Assembly (NCBI GenBank): GCA_036504595.1
Contig: DASXUX010000020.1
Coordinates: 62,001 to 126,000 of the forward strand
From: DASXUX01 sp036504595
GTDB taxonomy: Bacteria; Planctomycetota; SZUA-567; H5-PLA8
Length of the DNA stretch: 64,000 bases
Direction: 5' to 3'
Part shown: positions 17,201 through 24,953 of the stretch, in pieces
Position numbering within the stretch: the stretch's first letter is position 1
How the letters are laid out: each line of letters starts with the position of its first letter
Position numbers and translations under genes: made by a program
Notes under the pieces: model-generated
Database searches by the model: none
What the model saw: the letters and a program-made list of their open reading frames with translations, nothing else
What the model was told of the DNA's origin: nothing

Positions 17201-19253
17201 GCAAGCCGGACGTGTCGCTGCCCGCGGCGTTAATCACCGAGAGGGTTGAGAGCGTTGTTCCCGCTTGAAGGGGGATGCCGGAAATCTTCGCCGGCGCTCC
17301 ACCAATGGTGGCGATCTGGTCGGGTGTTAGCGCAAGACCCTGAGGCAGCCCCCTGGCGCTGAAGAGCAGCGGCACCTGTGCGTTCAGCGGATCGGTGTAA
17401 TCCGGCGTTGTGGTCACCGTGTAGTCCACGTTGGAGCCGATAAAGGTTCCCCTGGCAGTCGTGAGCGTAAAAGCCGGAGGCACCGGCGGCGGAGCCAATA
17501 GCCTGACGAAGATCGTCAGCGTCTTGTGAGTGAGCTCGTGATAGAATGCCGGGGTTCCGACCATTTCGCCCGCCGAGAGTATTACATCGTATGTGCCGAC
17601 GTCGGCGGGCTGGCATGTGCCAGAGATCAATCCCGTTGTAAGGTCGAAAACGAGGTGCGGAGGAAGCGACGTGCCCCCCGGGAACACTCGGAAAGCGCCT
17701 GCTCCGATCGCCGTAATTTGATACGTGAAGGGCACGCCCTGCACCGCCACGGCCTGCGATGGGCTGGTAATCTGAGCGGGAATAGTGCTTCCCAAAAGTG
17801 ACTCGTCGGCAATGGTAAGTTGAAAGTCTGTTGAGGAGCTTCCCCGCAGATTACTGACCGTCAGGGTCACCGTGTAGATACCGACGTCTGTCGTTTGCTC
17901 CGGTGTGCCGGAGAGCAGGCCCGAAAGATCGGCCATCGACAGGTTGTTTGACGGGATCGGTGGCGCGAAGACGACACTGAAATGGTTCACTCCGACGGTG
18001 GGATCCGTAAACGTCGTTGCGCTTGCCTGGTACTGGAACAGTTTCGTCGTTAGTATCGCCTGATCTGCCGCGTTCGTGATCACTGGTATTGCGAGACGGA
18101 TCGTTATCGTCAATGGCGTCGCCACGCTGTCGCCACTGCTGTTGTGCGCCACGATCGTCACGGGGAAGTCTGTGTCAAGGCCCGAGGGCAATATGCTCGG
18201 AACACCGGCGATGACACCTGTTGCCGCATCCAGCGTCAGGCCGCCCGGCAGAGGCCCCGAACCGCCTCCGAGCGCGAACGATGTTGGAGCGTTGGTCGCC
18301 GTGACGCCATAGATGAACGGCACCGTCTCCTGTCCCTCAGCCGTTGCGGGGCTGGTAATCGCCGGGGCGCCAGCGACCTGCGAAATGGCAACCGTCGCGG
18401 TGGCAGTGGCTTTGGCATTGAACACGCTTCCGTCAGGCATGTTCATGTCGACCGAGACTCTGAAAACCGCGCTGAAGGTGCCCGCGGCAGTTGGCGTTCC
18501 CGCGATGCTGCCGGTGGTTGGATCGACGCTGAGCCACACAGGCCCCGAGACCACTGCAAAAACGGGAGCTGCGGCTGCGTTGCCGGTTGAGCCCGGCAGG
18601 ATAGTCACGTTGTAGTTCGTGAGCGCTTGGTTGAGCGTACCGGCAATAAGCAGTGGACCCGTGACGACTGGGGTCGACACGACAGTGATCTTGAGGCTCT
18701 TGGTGACACTGCCTGCAGCATTAGTGGCAGTGATATCTACAAAAGTGGTTCCGGACTGAACCGGCGTGCCGGAAATCGACGTTCCGTTGAATTGCAGTCC
18801 CGGAGGAAGAGTGCCCAAGGTAATCGTGGGAGCCGGTATGCCCGTGGCCACGATATCGAAACGAAACGGCACTCCTAGAGCGCCATTGGCGAAGAGCGGA
18901 CTGGTAATGGCAGGCTCAACCGGACTCACGGTCAGCTTAAGTTCTGCGTTTCCGGTTCCCGCACTGTTGCTGGCAACCAGCGTGACCGTGTACGTGCCAG
19001 GCACGTTGCTGGTGCCACTGATGACGCCGTTGTTGGTGTTGACGGACAGACCGGCAGGCAGGCTCAGCGCGTTGTAGCTGGTAGGGTTGTTCAAGGCCGC
19101 AATCTGATAGGTATACTGTTGCCCGGCCTGAAACGAGTCTGCTGTCGCACTGGTTATCACCGGTGGTTGACTCGCCCAAACGTCTAGCGCCGAAATCAGC
19201 ATTAGCGCAAGGACAATGGCCTGACCTGACGATCTCTGTCGTGAATGCGTCAT
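14238..19253 (-). CDS. Secreted protein with about 16 Ig-like (He_PIG) repeats and a calcium-type stalk
   Basis: A 1671-aa exported protein. A signal peptide (AIVLALMLISALDVWA) is followed by about sixteen repeats of 80-100 residues. The units have the form ITSPLxATGxxGxPFTYxI, LPxGLxxNxxTGxISGTP and a closing AxNxxGT strand, the putative-Ig (He_PIG) fold. After the last repeat comes DDLDGDGFPNELEKILGTDP, a thrombospondin-type-3/EF-like calcium loop, then a 150-residue C-terminal beta-rich domain without recognised family. Likely an adhesin or surface/exopolymer-binding protein; no LPXTG or autotransporter barrel is visible. Start ATG 19253 has GAGGAACC upstream. Repeats are diverged at protein level, so this is an old expansion. 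Confidence 0.88.
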   Translation of the reverse strand: MTHSRQRSSGQAIVLALMLISALDVWASQPPVITSATADSFQAGQQYTYQIAALNNPTSYNALSLPAGLSVNTNNGVISGTSNVPGTYTVTLVASNSAGTGNAELKLTVSPVEPAITSPLFANGALGVPFRFDIVATGIPAPTITLGTLPPGLQFNGTSISGTPVQSGTTFVDITATNAAGSVTKSLKITVVSTPVVTGPLLIAGTLNQALTNYNVTILPGSTGNAAAAPVFAVVSGPVWLSVDPTTGSIAGTPTAAGTFSAVFRVSVDMNMPDGSVFNAKATATATVAISQVAGAPAITSPATAEGQETVPFIYGVTATNAPTSFALGGGSGPLPGGLTLDAATGVIAGVPSILPSGLDTDFPVTIVAHNSSGDSVATPLTITIRLAIPVITNAADQAILTTKLFQYQASATTFTDPTVGVNHFSVVFAPPIPSNNLSMADLSGLLSGTPEQTTDVGIYTVTLTVSNLRGSSSTDFQLTIADESLLGSTIPAQITSPSQAVAVQGVPFTYQITAIGAGAFRVFPGGTSLPPHLVFDLTTGLISGTCQPADVGTYDVILSAGEMVGTPAFYHELTHKTLTIFVRLLAPPPVPPAFTLTTARGTFIGSNVDYTVTTTPDYTDPLNAQVPLLFSARGLPQGLALTPDQIATIGGAPAKISGIPLQAGTTLSTLSVINAAGSDTSGLLFTIASVSIVSPLTATGSVGVPFSYRILGSGGPNEFGAANLPAGLTVDTRTGIISGIPVDTHNVNPVDYSATISASNGRSTGTATLKITINPRNPAAPDITSPLAVTGAETVSWSAVAPFTYQLTASNSPTSFGAEGLPDGLFMNPATGVISGTPTLFGVYNVPVTATNASGTDAEILVITINQIPPTITSPLNVTGLKAQLFVYQIQTTGSQPQQYDAAPLPAWLTLNSNVLSGTPPDSGLFSFTISASNQASTATKTLNITVMEPPVFTAPAVPAAVTTVGDSSFKLQFDVTGFPPPILTVDPASLAGSGITFVQGPSANKSATGIFTGTPLHTLTVTVFAENAANAGQPVSQVYKIQVNPVTITSPLTLSGNVNTPISPYTITATGNPNSFTAIGLPSDLALNGASISGTPIIGGTTEVTISASNGVGSATATLVIGISSPAGSPAILSNLVLTGVKGTPLTYTIVASNNPTTFGASNLPPGLNPPGSTNFVSGTPTTSGSTQMTVSATNTIGTGTADVVVAISDVQGGPAITSPLKASAFLNTAFTYQITSVNGPISNFGASGLPPGLQVDINTGVIQGTVTSAAAVGTYPVSLSATNNLGTSPPAVLLLTVFGAKPIAPVITSTPLDITAILGQPFTPYNITATNVATTIAASNLPPGLSLAITPASGATGASGVISGTPTAIGDFVVPLSASNGGGEAKVNLVIHVVSGAAKITSPLTAAGMVGVPFTYTIVAAGLTPIEYSASPLPPGLTLSGNVISGVPTLQNVFIVNLNVSNAFGPADTETLTISIAEMPDDLDGDGFPNELEKILGTDPGDPNSTPFGPGAKAGVIQALNITSLQVRLDFKSASSTKDQIQVNGTLPLGPVDLSGKAVTVVAGGAKQNFTLNSRGTAADGQNRIMVKSSAKSEDARFTVKLAGNLKAALAQYSDLTNKTQSNQSKQIRIWILLNNTVYESRKLVTYNAKQQKTGVARATKVDPASAP

Positions 19254-19488
19254 CTTGCTCGGTTCCTCGTGGCTAGACCCAAGCTCCCCGGCGTACGTCT
19301 CAGTAAGGCAAAAAACTGCCGTCTATTTCGCTAACCTGAAGTGGCGTCACTACGTGCATAAGGCCAAAGCCGCTCCAAGTCCAGCGAATTTTCGTCATCT
19401 TTTCCGCCGCAAAAATGTCATTCTATCCTTAGTGTAAAACGCGGGTACAATGTGATACCGGGAAATACAAGGAACAAGGTTTGAAACC
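19254..19488. other. Intergenic spacer, possible promoter at its right end
   Basis: This spacer lies between two divergent genes. TACAAT at 19446-19451 could be a -10 box for the rightward gene (ATG 19489), but no good -35 hexamer is visible. I see nothing else in it. Confidence 0.3.
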
Positions 19489-20196
19489 ATGATCATCGCT
19501 TTACTTATCCTCGACCGAAATGCCTTCAATATTCAGGATAAATCCGCACCTGAGGCGCCGCCTTCTCTCGAACAGCTCATCAGCGCCATCCTGCGTGGCC
19601 CCTTTGGGCTGACCGTCGTCGGCGCGCCGCCCGACCTGCTCCCAATTGCACATGAGCATTTCCGCGGCTTTGCCGTGCAAACGATCCCGCTAACGGCCGC
19701 AGAATCTCGCCCCTTGGGCTCCTTGCAGGAGGCCCTCACATTCTGCGGCGAAGCTCGTGGTCGCTGGGAAAAGGCTTCCGCTGCCGCCGCCGCGCGCTTC
19801 AGCAAACAGCCCTCCAAGCAGGGAAGCGCCGGTCCGGGTTCCGCGCCGGGCTCAGCCCTGGATCCGCAGACGCGGGCGAAACTGCACAGCAGCCCTGACG
19901 TCAAACTGCGCGGATTGGCTCGCTCACTGGAACGAGACGGCGTCATGCTTTTTCATGCAGAACCGCACATGACCCCAGAGTTGCAGGCTCAATTGGTCGA
20001 AGCCTTCGGTCGCGAAGGCGCTGCAAAAGGTCCGGCTGCCCGTCCATTCACCCAGGCCGTCTACTCTGGCGTCTGTGGATTTCCGGTTTTGCTGAGTCTT
20101 GCGGGCATCGAGCAAATCATGGCATTGCCGCAGCAAACGGATTTCGACGCGTGGCTGCTACAGAATCTGGAACGAGTGCAGGACGTCGCCTTGTAA
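19489..20196 (+). CDS. Degenerate MobA-like nucleotidyltransferase-fold protein
   Basis: A 235-aa protein of uncertain function. The C-terminal part (RPFTQAVYSGVCGFPVLLSL, then QQTDFDAWL) resembles the Y-x-G-x-x-GHPVLF region of MocA/MobA-type cytidylyl- or guanylyltransferases, and the N-terminal AILRGPFGLTVVGAPPDLL could be the remnant of the nucleotide-binding loop. The usual N-terminal LAAGxGxRxG-K loop is absent, and a Ser/Gly/Lys-rich insertion lies in the middle (residues 100-125), so catalytic activity is doubtful. It may be a structural or regulatory paralogue. A family C palindrome begins at the base after its TAA stop. Confidence 0.5.
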   Translation: MIIALLILDRNAFNIQDKSAPEAPPSLEQLISAILRGPFGLTVVGAPPDLLPIAHEHFRGFAVQTIPLTAAESRPLGSLQEALTFCGEARGRWEKASAAAAARFSKQPSKQGSAGPGSAPGSALDPQTRAKLHSSPDVKLRGLARSLERDGVMLFHAEPHMTPELQAQLVEAFGREGAAKGPAARPFTQAVYSGVCGFPVLLSLAGIEQIMALPQQTDFDAWLLQNLERVQDVAL

Positions 20197-20216
20197 CGCA
20201 ATCCTCCTGGATTGCG
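20197..20216 (+). repeat. Palindromic repeat family C behind a stop codon
   Basis: CGCAATCCTCCTGGATTGCG is a perfect 8-bp stem with TCCT loop, starting at the base directly after the TAA of the preceding gene. Identical copies lie at 51239 and, inverted, at 53693. Confidence 0.92.
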
Positions 20217-20225
20217 AACTGGGAA

Positions 20226-21536
20226 CTATGTCTGCGAAACTGCGCCCATGATCGCCCTGAACAGCCGTTCATGGCACGCGCTCAGCGTATAGTGTTCCAG
20301 ATAGCGTTCCCTCGCCGCGGCGCTGTAGCGCTGAAGCTGCGTTGGGTTCGAAAGCAGTTCGTCGAGCACATTGGCGAGTTGCTGTGGCTGGCAGTCTTTC
20401 GGCACAAGCCGCCCCACTACGCCGTCCGTGACTGTCGATGGGATCGCGGCGTGCTGCGTCGCCACGATGGGCAAACCTGAGGCCATCGCTTCCAACAGCA
20501 CCAGTGGCTGGCCTTCGTACGGATAACGCGTCGGCAAACAGAAAACGTGCCCGCGGGCGAGGAATGAGGCTTTCGCTTCCCCGTTCACCACGCCACAGAA
20601 GCTGAGGCTATCTTCCAACTCTTCGCGCTTGATGTACTCCTCCGCCTCTTGGCGCAGATCTGCGTCGGCCCACTGGCCTGCGATCAACAGCCGAATTAGA
20701 GGCCGGTGCGGACGCAGAAGCCGGACGGCCTGTATCAATTCAAAGATGCCTTTTGTCCGCGTCAGCGTGCTCATGAACAGAATCGTTCCGCCGTGCTTGG
20801 GCACAGCATCACCTGCCGTTCCTTCTGCGCCCGTTGCCGTTTCCCCCCGTCCCCCCGCCTGCGCGGCCGTAGCCGCTTCGTCGCGGCGAAGGCCCGTCTC
20901 CGCATCTGCCCGTCCCAAGTCCCCGCCTCCAGCGTCCCACTTAACGGGCGCCAGCGGTTCGGCCAGCAGCGTGCACTCGTCTTCACGCAGCGCCCACGCG
21001 CCGCAGTCCGGCACGCCATTGGGCACGACATGAATCCGTTCAGGCCGGACCAGACCGCTGAAGATCGGCACGAACTCTTCACCCAGCACCAGCACGGCCG
21101 AAGCGGCTTTCAGCGCCAGCCGCGCCACGAGACGAAACACCGGACCGCTTTCGCTATCGTAGAGCTTGCGGAAGTGTCCGCCGTGCAGGTGTACGACCAC
21201 GCGGCACCCCCAGGCGCGCGCCTGGACGATGAACAAAGCGTCGCGCAGGAACGCTGCGACATTTTGCGAAATCGGCACATAGACCACATCCGTCTCACGG
21301 CAGGCAGCGGCGAGTTGGGCGAGATTCGAGAAGCCCAGCGCGAGATTCCGCGCGTCCCAGCGCCCCATATTATCGCTGCCGCGCCGGTCGGAGGTATCCA
21401 GATGACGGATGGCAAAACGAGGTTCCCGCGCGCTGAGCAGATCGGCGATGAACGTTGCCACGCCATGATACGGCGGCGGTGTCGGCCCGATCACCAGCAG
21501 CCGGATTCGGTTCGGGGTTTTGGGTTCATGGTTCAT
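20226..21536 (-). CDS. Glycosyltransferase family 4 with repeat-derived insertion
   Basis: A 436-aa GT-B glycosyltransferase. The N-terminus has VIGPTPPPYHGVATF, the C-terminal domain has ILFMSTLTRTKGIFELI and RYPYEGQPLVLLEAMASGLP, the donor-binding block. Likely role: polysaccharide or glycolipid assembly together with the membrane protein encoded upstream. Between the two Rossmann halves (about residues 200-250) lies a low-complexity Ala/Gly/Arg/Glu insertion encoded by repeat DNA at 20841-20935. The first nine residues (MNHEPKTPN) are themselves encoded by a heptamer array, so the start codon lies in the repeat; no other plausible start exists before the glycine-rich loop. Confidence 0.88.
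   Translation of the reverse strand: MNHEPKTPNRIRLLVIGPTPPPYHGVATFIADLLSAREPRFAIRHLDTSDRRGSDNMGRWDARNLALGFSNLAQLAAACRETDVVYVPISQNVAAFLRDALFIVQARAWGCRVVVHLHGGHFRKLYDSESGPVFRLVARLALKAASAVLVLGEEFVPIFSGLVRPERIHVVPNGVPDCGAWALREDECTLLAEPLAPVKWDAGGGDLGRADAETGLRRDEAATAAQAGGRGETATGAEGTAGDAVPKHGGTILFMSTLTRTKGIFELIQAVRLLRPHRPLIRLLIAGQWADADLRQEAEEYIKREELEDSLSFCGVVNGEAKASFLARGHVFCLPTRYPYEGQPLVLLEAMASGLPIVATQHAAIPSTVTDGVVGRLVPKDCQPQQLANVLDELLSNPTQLQRYSAAARERYLEHYTLSACHERLFRAIMGAVSQT
20841..20935. repeat. Compound low-complexity repeat inside the GT4 gene
   Basis: GTTTCCCCCCGTCCCCCCGC is an octamer-like array. It is followed by the palindrome GGCCGTAGCCGCTTCGTCGC / GGCGAAGGCC and a further CCCGTC array. 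All is in-frame in the glycosyltransferase and lies at the junction of its two domains. Confidence 0.7.
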
Positions 21537-21630
21537 GGTTCCGGGGGTGCTCCCTCGCGCCGAGTCCGCGGTCTCCGCTTAGTAACAACGATCAGCAACC
21601 ACGAACTACAAACCACAAACTCTGAACTCT
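21516..21630. repeat. Inverted heptamer array between two genes
   Basis: GGGTTCATGGTTCATGGTTC on the left is mirrored by GAACTACAAACCACAAACTC and TGAACTC on the right. The left arm contains the start codon of the GT4 gene and the right arm reaches the stop of the upstream membrane-protein gene. The mRNA would fold into a hairpin covering the start of GT4. Confidence 0.75.
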
Positions 21631-23379
21631 TCATTCGCGTTGTCGAAAGCTCATCCCATTAATCACGAGTCCGCGCTTGGAGATGTGCCCCTGTTCCAAC
21701 TCCTCCTGCCGGTTTTCGAAGACGATCTTCACGTGATACATGTCGCCTCGGTTGACGTTTACCGTGAACGGGACTTCCTTTTCGCGGTAGTTGGTCGCTT
21801 GCGTGCGCATCACCACCTGCCCGTTGAACTCCACGCGGATGATCGGCCATTCCTCGCGAAGCGGTGTGGCGCGCAGGTTCAGGCCCACTTCCCAGCGCCC
21901 GGCATTGAGCACCACCAGCGTGTCCACTTCGCCGAAATCTTCGATCGCGCCGAGGCTGGACTGCCGCGAGCCCGTCTTGCCCACGATCAGTTCCGGCCCC
22001 AATCGCAGCGACTGAAGTGGCACTTTGACGTCCATGCGCCGGAGCAGGTTGACCGCGGTCACTTCATCCAGGCACGCCTTGCGAACTTCCTCCAGCCGCC
22101 GGCGCCGCTCGGCTTCGGGTTCGTTTTGCTGCCAGGCCAGCAGGGCGGAAAGCAGCTTGGCTCGAACATCGCTGTCCGGACGTTCGCCCATTGCTCGAAT
22201 GCCCGGGGCAATCTCCGGATCGGCCAGCGCCGGAAATCCCTCGTAGATCAGCCGCCGCCAAGGCAGCAGGCTGTCGCCCGCTTTGCAGAGAATACGGCGG
22301 ACCGCGGGGATGTCGTTGGTGTTTGTGCCAAAAATCTCGCCGATGCGCCGCCAGTGCGACAGCGCCCCCTCAAAGTTCCCTTTGCGCTCCTCATAATCCG
22401 CCCACTGCGTCTCCAAGTCACGCTCGGCGGATTTTGAGGCGAGAACTTCATTCAAGGAGCGAGCCCTGTTCGTCGCCTCTTGAGCAGCTTCCACTTTGTC
22501 GCCGGTCAGCGCCGCTCCCGTCGCGTGCAGTTGATTGTGCAGATCCACGTACCGGCTCACACCGCTGAACAGTCCAATGGCCAGCGCGGCTGCGACCATA
22601 AATTGCAGCGACCTCGCCCCCGTCGGCCGACTGGATATCTCCAGCAATGCTGGAATCGCCAGCAGCACTGTGGTCGCCAGCATCGTTCCGCGCGGCAGCA
22701 CCGCTTTAAGCGGCTGTCCGCTCAGCCCCAGAGCGACCCCGGCCAGTATGAACAACAGTACGGCCAGGTTTCGCCGCACGCTGGCAGAACGAACGAATGT
22801 CTCCAACTGCTCGAGTGTATCTCCACCGGTTGTCGTGCCGATGCTGGCTCGCCCCGCCGTGCCGCACACCCGCCACACCATCCACAGCGCCAGCATGGCC
22901 AGCAGGGGAATCCCCGCGCTGAGCTGCAGTGCGAGGGGCAGTTGCAGCGGCGAGCGCCCTGTGCACGAGCGCTGAAAAAAGGGCGAGAGCGCCAGAAGGC
23001 CAAAAAGCGAAAGGCCCGTCGCCCAGAGACGCACGGAGCAGGGGCAAAGAAGCTCTTCGCTCTTGGCTCTTGGCTCTTGGCCATTGCGGATTTGAGCAGG
23101 CTCCGCCGGATTGCCGCTCGTATCGCCGTCAATTTTGAATTTTGAATTCTTAATTTTTAATTCGCGTCGGGCTGCCCATCCGCAGACGCATGCGCCCAGC
23201 AGCAAGCCCGCGAGAATTCCCGCGGCGTTGAGTGTCTCGAGCCAGCTCAGTTCTCCGCAACTCAATGCTGCTGACGCAGCCCACGCCAATAACGGCACGC
23301 TCGCAAACCACACGAAATGTTTGCTGGACACCTGCGTCTCGGCGGAAGTGGCGTCAGCGTTAGCAAGGGCTGGATTCAT
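21631..23379 (-). CDS. Polytopic membrane protein with C-terminal beta domain, unknown function
   Basis: A 582-aa protein counted from ATG 23379 (an upstream in-frame start at 23526 would add 49 residues without membrane character). About seven hydrophobic helices fill residues 25-310. A soluble helical region (310-470) follows, and a C-terminal beta domain includes WEVGLNLRATPL, then VPFTVNVNRGDMYHVKIVFE and LVINGMSF. The last block resembles calcium-dependent carbohydrate-binding modules of the CBM60 type, but only weakly. It is followed by a GT4 gene, suggesting a role in surface polysaccharide. A cytoplasmic or periplasmic loop (about residues 75-110) is encoded by in-frame heptamer arrays at 23052-23163. 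Confidence 0.6.
   Translation of the reverse strand: MNPALANADATSAETQVSSKHFVWFASVPLLAWAASAALSCGELSWLETLNAAGILAGLLLGACVCGWAARRELKIKNSKFKIDGDTSGNPAEPAQIRNGQEPRAKSEELLCPCSVRLWATGLSLFGLLALSPFFQRSCTGRSPLQLPLALQLSAGIPLLAMLALWMVWRVCGTAGRASIGTTTGGDTLEQLETFVRSASVRRNLAVLLFILAGVALGLSGQPLKAVLPRGTMLATTVLLAIPALLEISSRPTGARSLQFMVAAALAIGLFSGVSRYVDLHNQLHATGAALTGDKVEAAQEATNRARSLNEVLASKSAERDLETQWADYEERKGNFEGALSHWRRIGEIFGTNTNDIPAVRRILCKAGDSLLPWRRLIYEGFPALADPEIAPGIRAMGERPDSDVRAKLLSALLAWQQNEPEAERRRRLEEVRKACLDEVTAVNLLRRMDVKVPLQSLRLGPELIVGKTGSRQSSLGAIEDFGEVDTLVVLNAGRWEVGLNLRATPLREEWPIIRVEFNGQVVMRTQATNYREKEVPFTVNVNRGDMYHVKIVFENRQEELEQGHISKRGLVINGMSFRQRE
23052..23163. repeat. Two heptamer arrays inside the membrane-protein gene
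   Basis: TCTTGGC heptamers at 23061-23083 are read as Gln-Glu-Pro-Arg-Ala-Lys-Ser on the minus strand. TTTTGAA/TTTTTAA heptamers at 23132-23162 are read as Lys-Ile-Lys-Asn-Ser-Lys-Phe-Lys-Ile. Both are in-frame between two membrane helices. Confidence 0.85.
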
Positions 23380-23615
23380 CAATTCGAACTCGTGGCTCGC
23401 AAACCGTCCGGGAAAGTATACGCGCCGCGCGTGGAAGTGCCACGGCCTTCCAGGCCGCATAGTCGCGTGAAGGTCGATGCCAGCCTCCGCGTCCATCTTG
23501 TGTGAGAGGAGCGGGATGGAACGCAAGGCGTGGAGCTGAGTGTGGCGCGCCCGAGGAACCGCACCTTGCGCTGTTGACCTGAATGCCTGGACCCGTTTTT
23601 CTGAGGAGTTGGAGC

Positions 23616-24737
23616 ATGTTCAATAAAAAGCAATTAGCCGCTATAACTTTCGTGGCCGCACTGGCACTCTTCGGCGTCGTGCGCATCCACGCAGCCGATT
23701 CGAAACCTACTATCACGCCGGAGATGACCACTAATAAGGAGAAGGACCTCGAAGCCCGCATCCAGGCGCTTGAAAAACGCGTCCAGGAGCTCGAAGCGCA
23801 GCCGCGCACCGAACCGGGCGTCGGCGATCTGGGGCAATGGCGGGACCGCCATGACTTCGGGCCGGAGTTTGATGACTTCTTCAACCGCATGCAGCGCGAA
23901 ATGCACGGCCGCGGGCTGGGCATGGGACCGATGGGCCAGATGCCCGGAATGGGCATGGTCCAGAAGCCGCGCATGGGCGTTGAACTGGCCCCGCCCAGCG
24001 ATGAATTGCGCGAGCGCTTCAAGAACGATGTGAAGGATGGCGCGTTCGTCATGGATGTTGTTCCGGGCTCTCCTGCGGAGAAGGCCGGCCTGCACGTGGG
24101 CGATGCAATCACATCATTCAATAGCAAGGCCGTCAGCGGCCCGCGCGATCTGATCGATGCGGTGCGCAATGCTCCCAATGGCAAGAACGAAGTCGCGGTC
24201 GAACGCCGCGGCGAAGCATTGAAGCTGAACGTGGAACTCGGCGAAGCCATCAATGAAGGTGAAGACACAAACTTCGAGCAAGGCCCGCAGCCTGGCGGCC
24301 AGTGGCTGCGCCGCAACCCGACCGGAAACCGCCAAGGCGCCGTGGAACAGAGCCGCACCGAGGTGAAAGCCAGCGCTCTGGAACTGAACGACGATCTGGC
24401 TAAGGCGCTGAAGCTCAACGACGAGCAGAAAAAGAAAATGACCGAAGTCCTCGACAAGCACGCCAAAGCGCTGAATGCCGACGTTGCCGCGCGCGAAGTT
24501 CCCCAGCGCCCGCAACGCGGAATGTTCGGCTTCAGCTTGAAGAATCAGGACGTCAGCCGCATGGTGGCCGACCACGTCAAACAGGCCGAGAAAGAACTGA
24601 CCGGCACGCTCAACGCCGATCAGATGAAGCAGTGGGCCGACTATCGCCGCTCGCACAGCAGCCTGTCCGTTTCGCAGTCCATGCAGATTGAACAAAACGG
24701 CAGCGGCGCCCCCGAGCCCGGCAGCACCGGGTTCTAA
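23616..24737 (+). CDS. Secreted PDZ-domain protein
   Basis: A 373-aa exported protein. A signal peptide (LAAITFVAALALFGVVRIHA) is followed by a short coiled coil (residues 40-65), a Met/Gly-rich stretch (95-115), and a PDZ domain (about 118-205) with GVELAPPSDELRERF and VVPGSPAEKAGLHVGDAIT. The C-terminal helical region has a pattern like LTxxQ/Spy-type helices (ALKLNDEQKKKMTEVLDKHA). No protease domain is present, so it is more likely a periplasmic scaffold or stress-binding protein than a DegP-type protease. ATG 23616 has GAGGAGTTGGAG just upstream, which decides the start. Confidence 0.85.
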   Translation: MFNKKQLAAITFVAALALFGVVRIHAADSKPTITPEMTTNKEKDLEARIQALEKRVQELEAQPRTEPGVGDLGQWRDRHDFGPEFDDFFNRMQREMHGRGLGMGPMGQMPGMGMVQKPRMGVELAPPSDELRERFKNDVKDGAFVMDVVPGSPAEKAGLHVGDAITSFNSKAVSGPRDLIDAVRNAPNGKNEVAVERRGEALKLNVELGEAINEGEDTNFEQGPQPGGQWLRRNPTGNRQGAVEQSRTEVKASALELNDDLAKALKLNDEQKKKMTEVLDKHAKALNADVAAREVPQRPQRGMFGFSLKNQDVSRMVADHVKQAEKELTGTLNADQMKQWADYRRSHSSLSVSQSMQIEQNGSGAPEPGSTGF

Positions 24738-24756
24738 TACCTCTAGCCAGATCGGG

Positions 24757-24797
24757 GGCCACGGACCGACACAGCCGTTTGCGCTCGGTCCGTGGCC
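24757..24797 (+). terminator. Long hairpin behind the PDZ gene
   Basis: A perfect 13-bp stem, GGCCACGGACCGA / TCGGTCCGTGGCC, with a 15-base loop, 20 bp behind the stop codon. No T-run follows, so it may be an mRNA-stabilising 3' hairpin rather than an intrinsic terminator. Confidence 0.55.
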
Positions 24798-24875
24798 GGT
24801 TTCCGAAGCGCACTCACCATCTGAGGAACGTTCTTGCCAAACGCGGACGCCGCATTATCATACTGAGCGTGGGAG

Positions 24876-24896
24876 TCTGGCCCTTGGTGGGCCAGA
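24876..24896. other. Hairpin in the leader of the TPR/alpha-CTD gene
   Basis: TCTGGCCC / GGGCCAGA with a 5-base loop, followed by AGGGTACTATTTTGTCC. It lies 58 bp before the start codon and could be a terminator/attenuator or a small repeat; I cannot decide. Confidence 0.4.
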
Positions 24897-24953
24897 GGGT
24901 ACTATTTTGTCCCGCCAAAATTTTCGCGTTCCTGCTCATCTCGTGAGGGTTCC

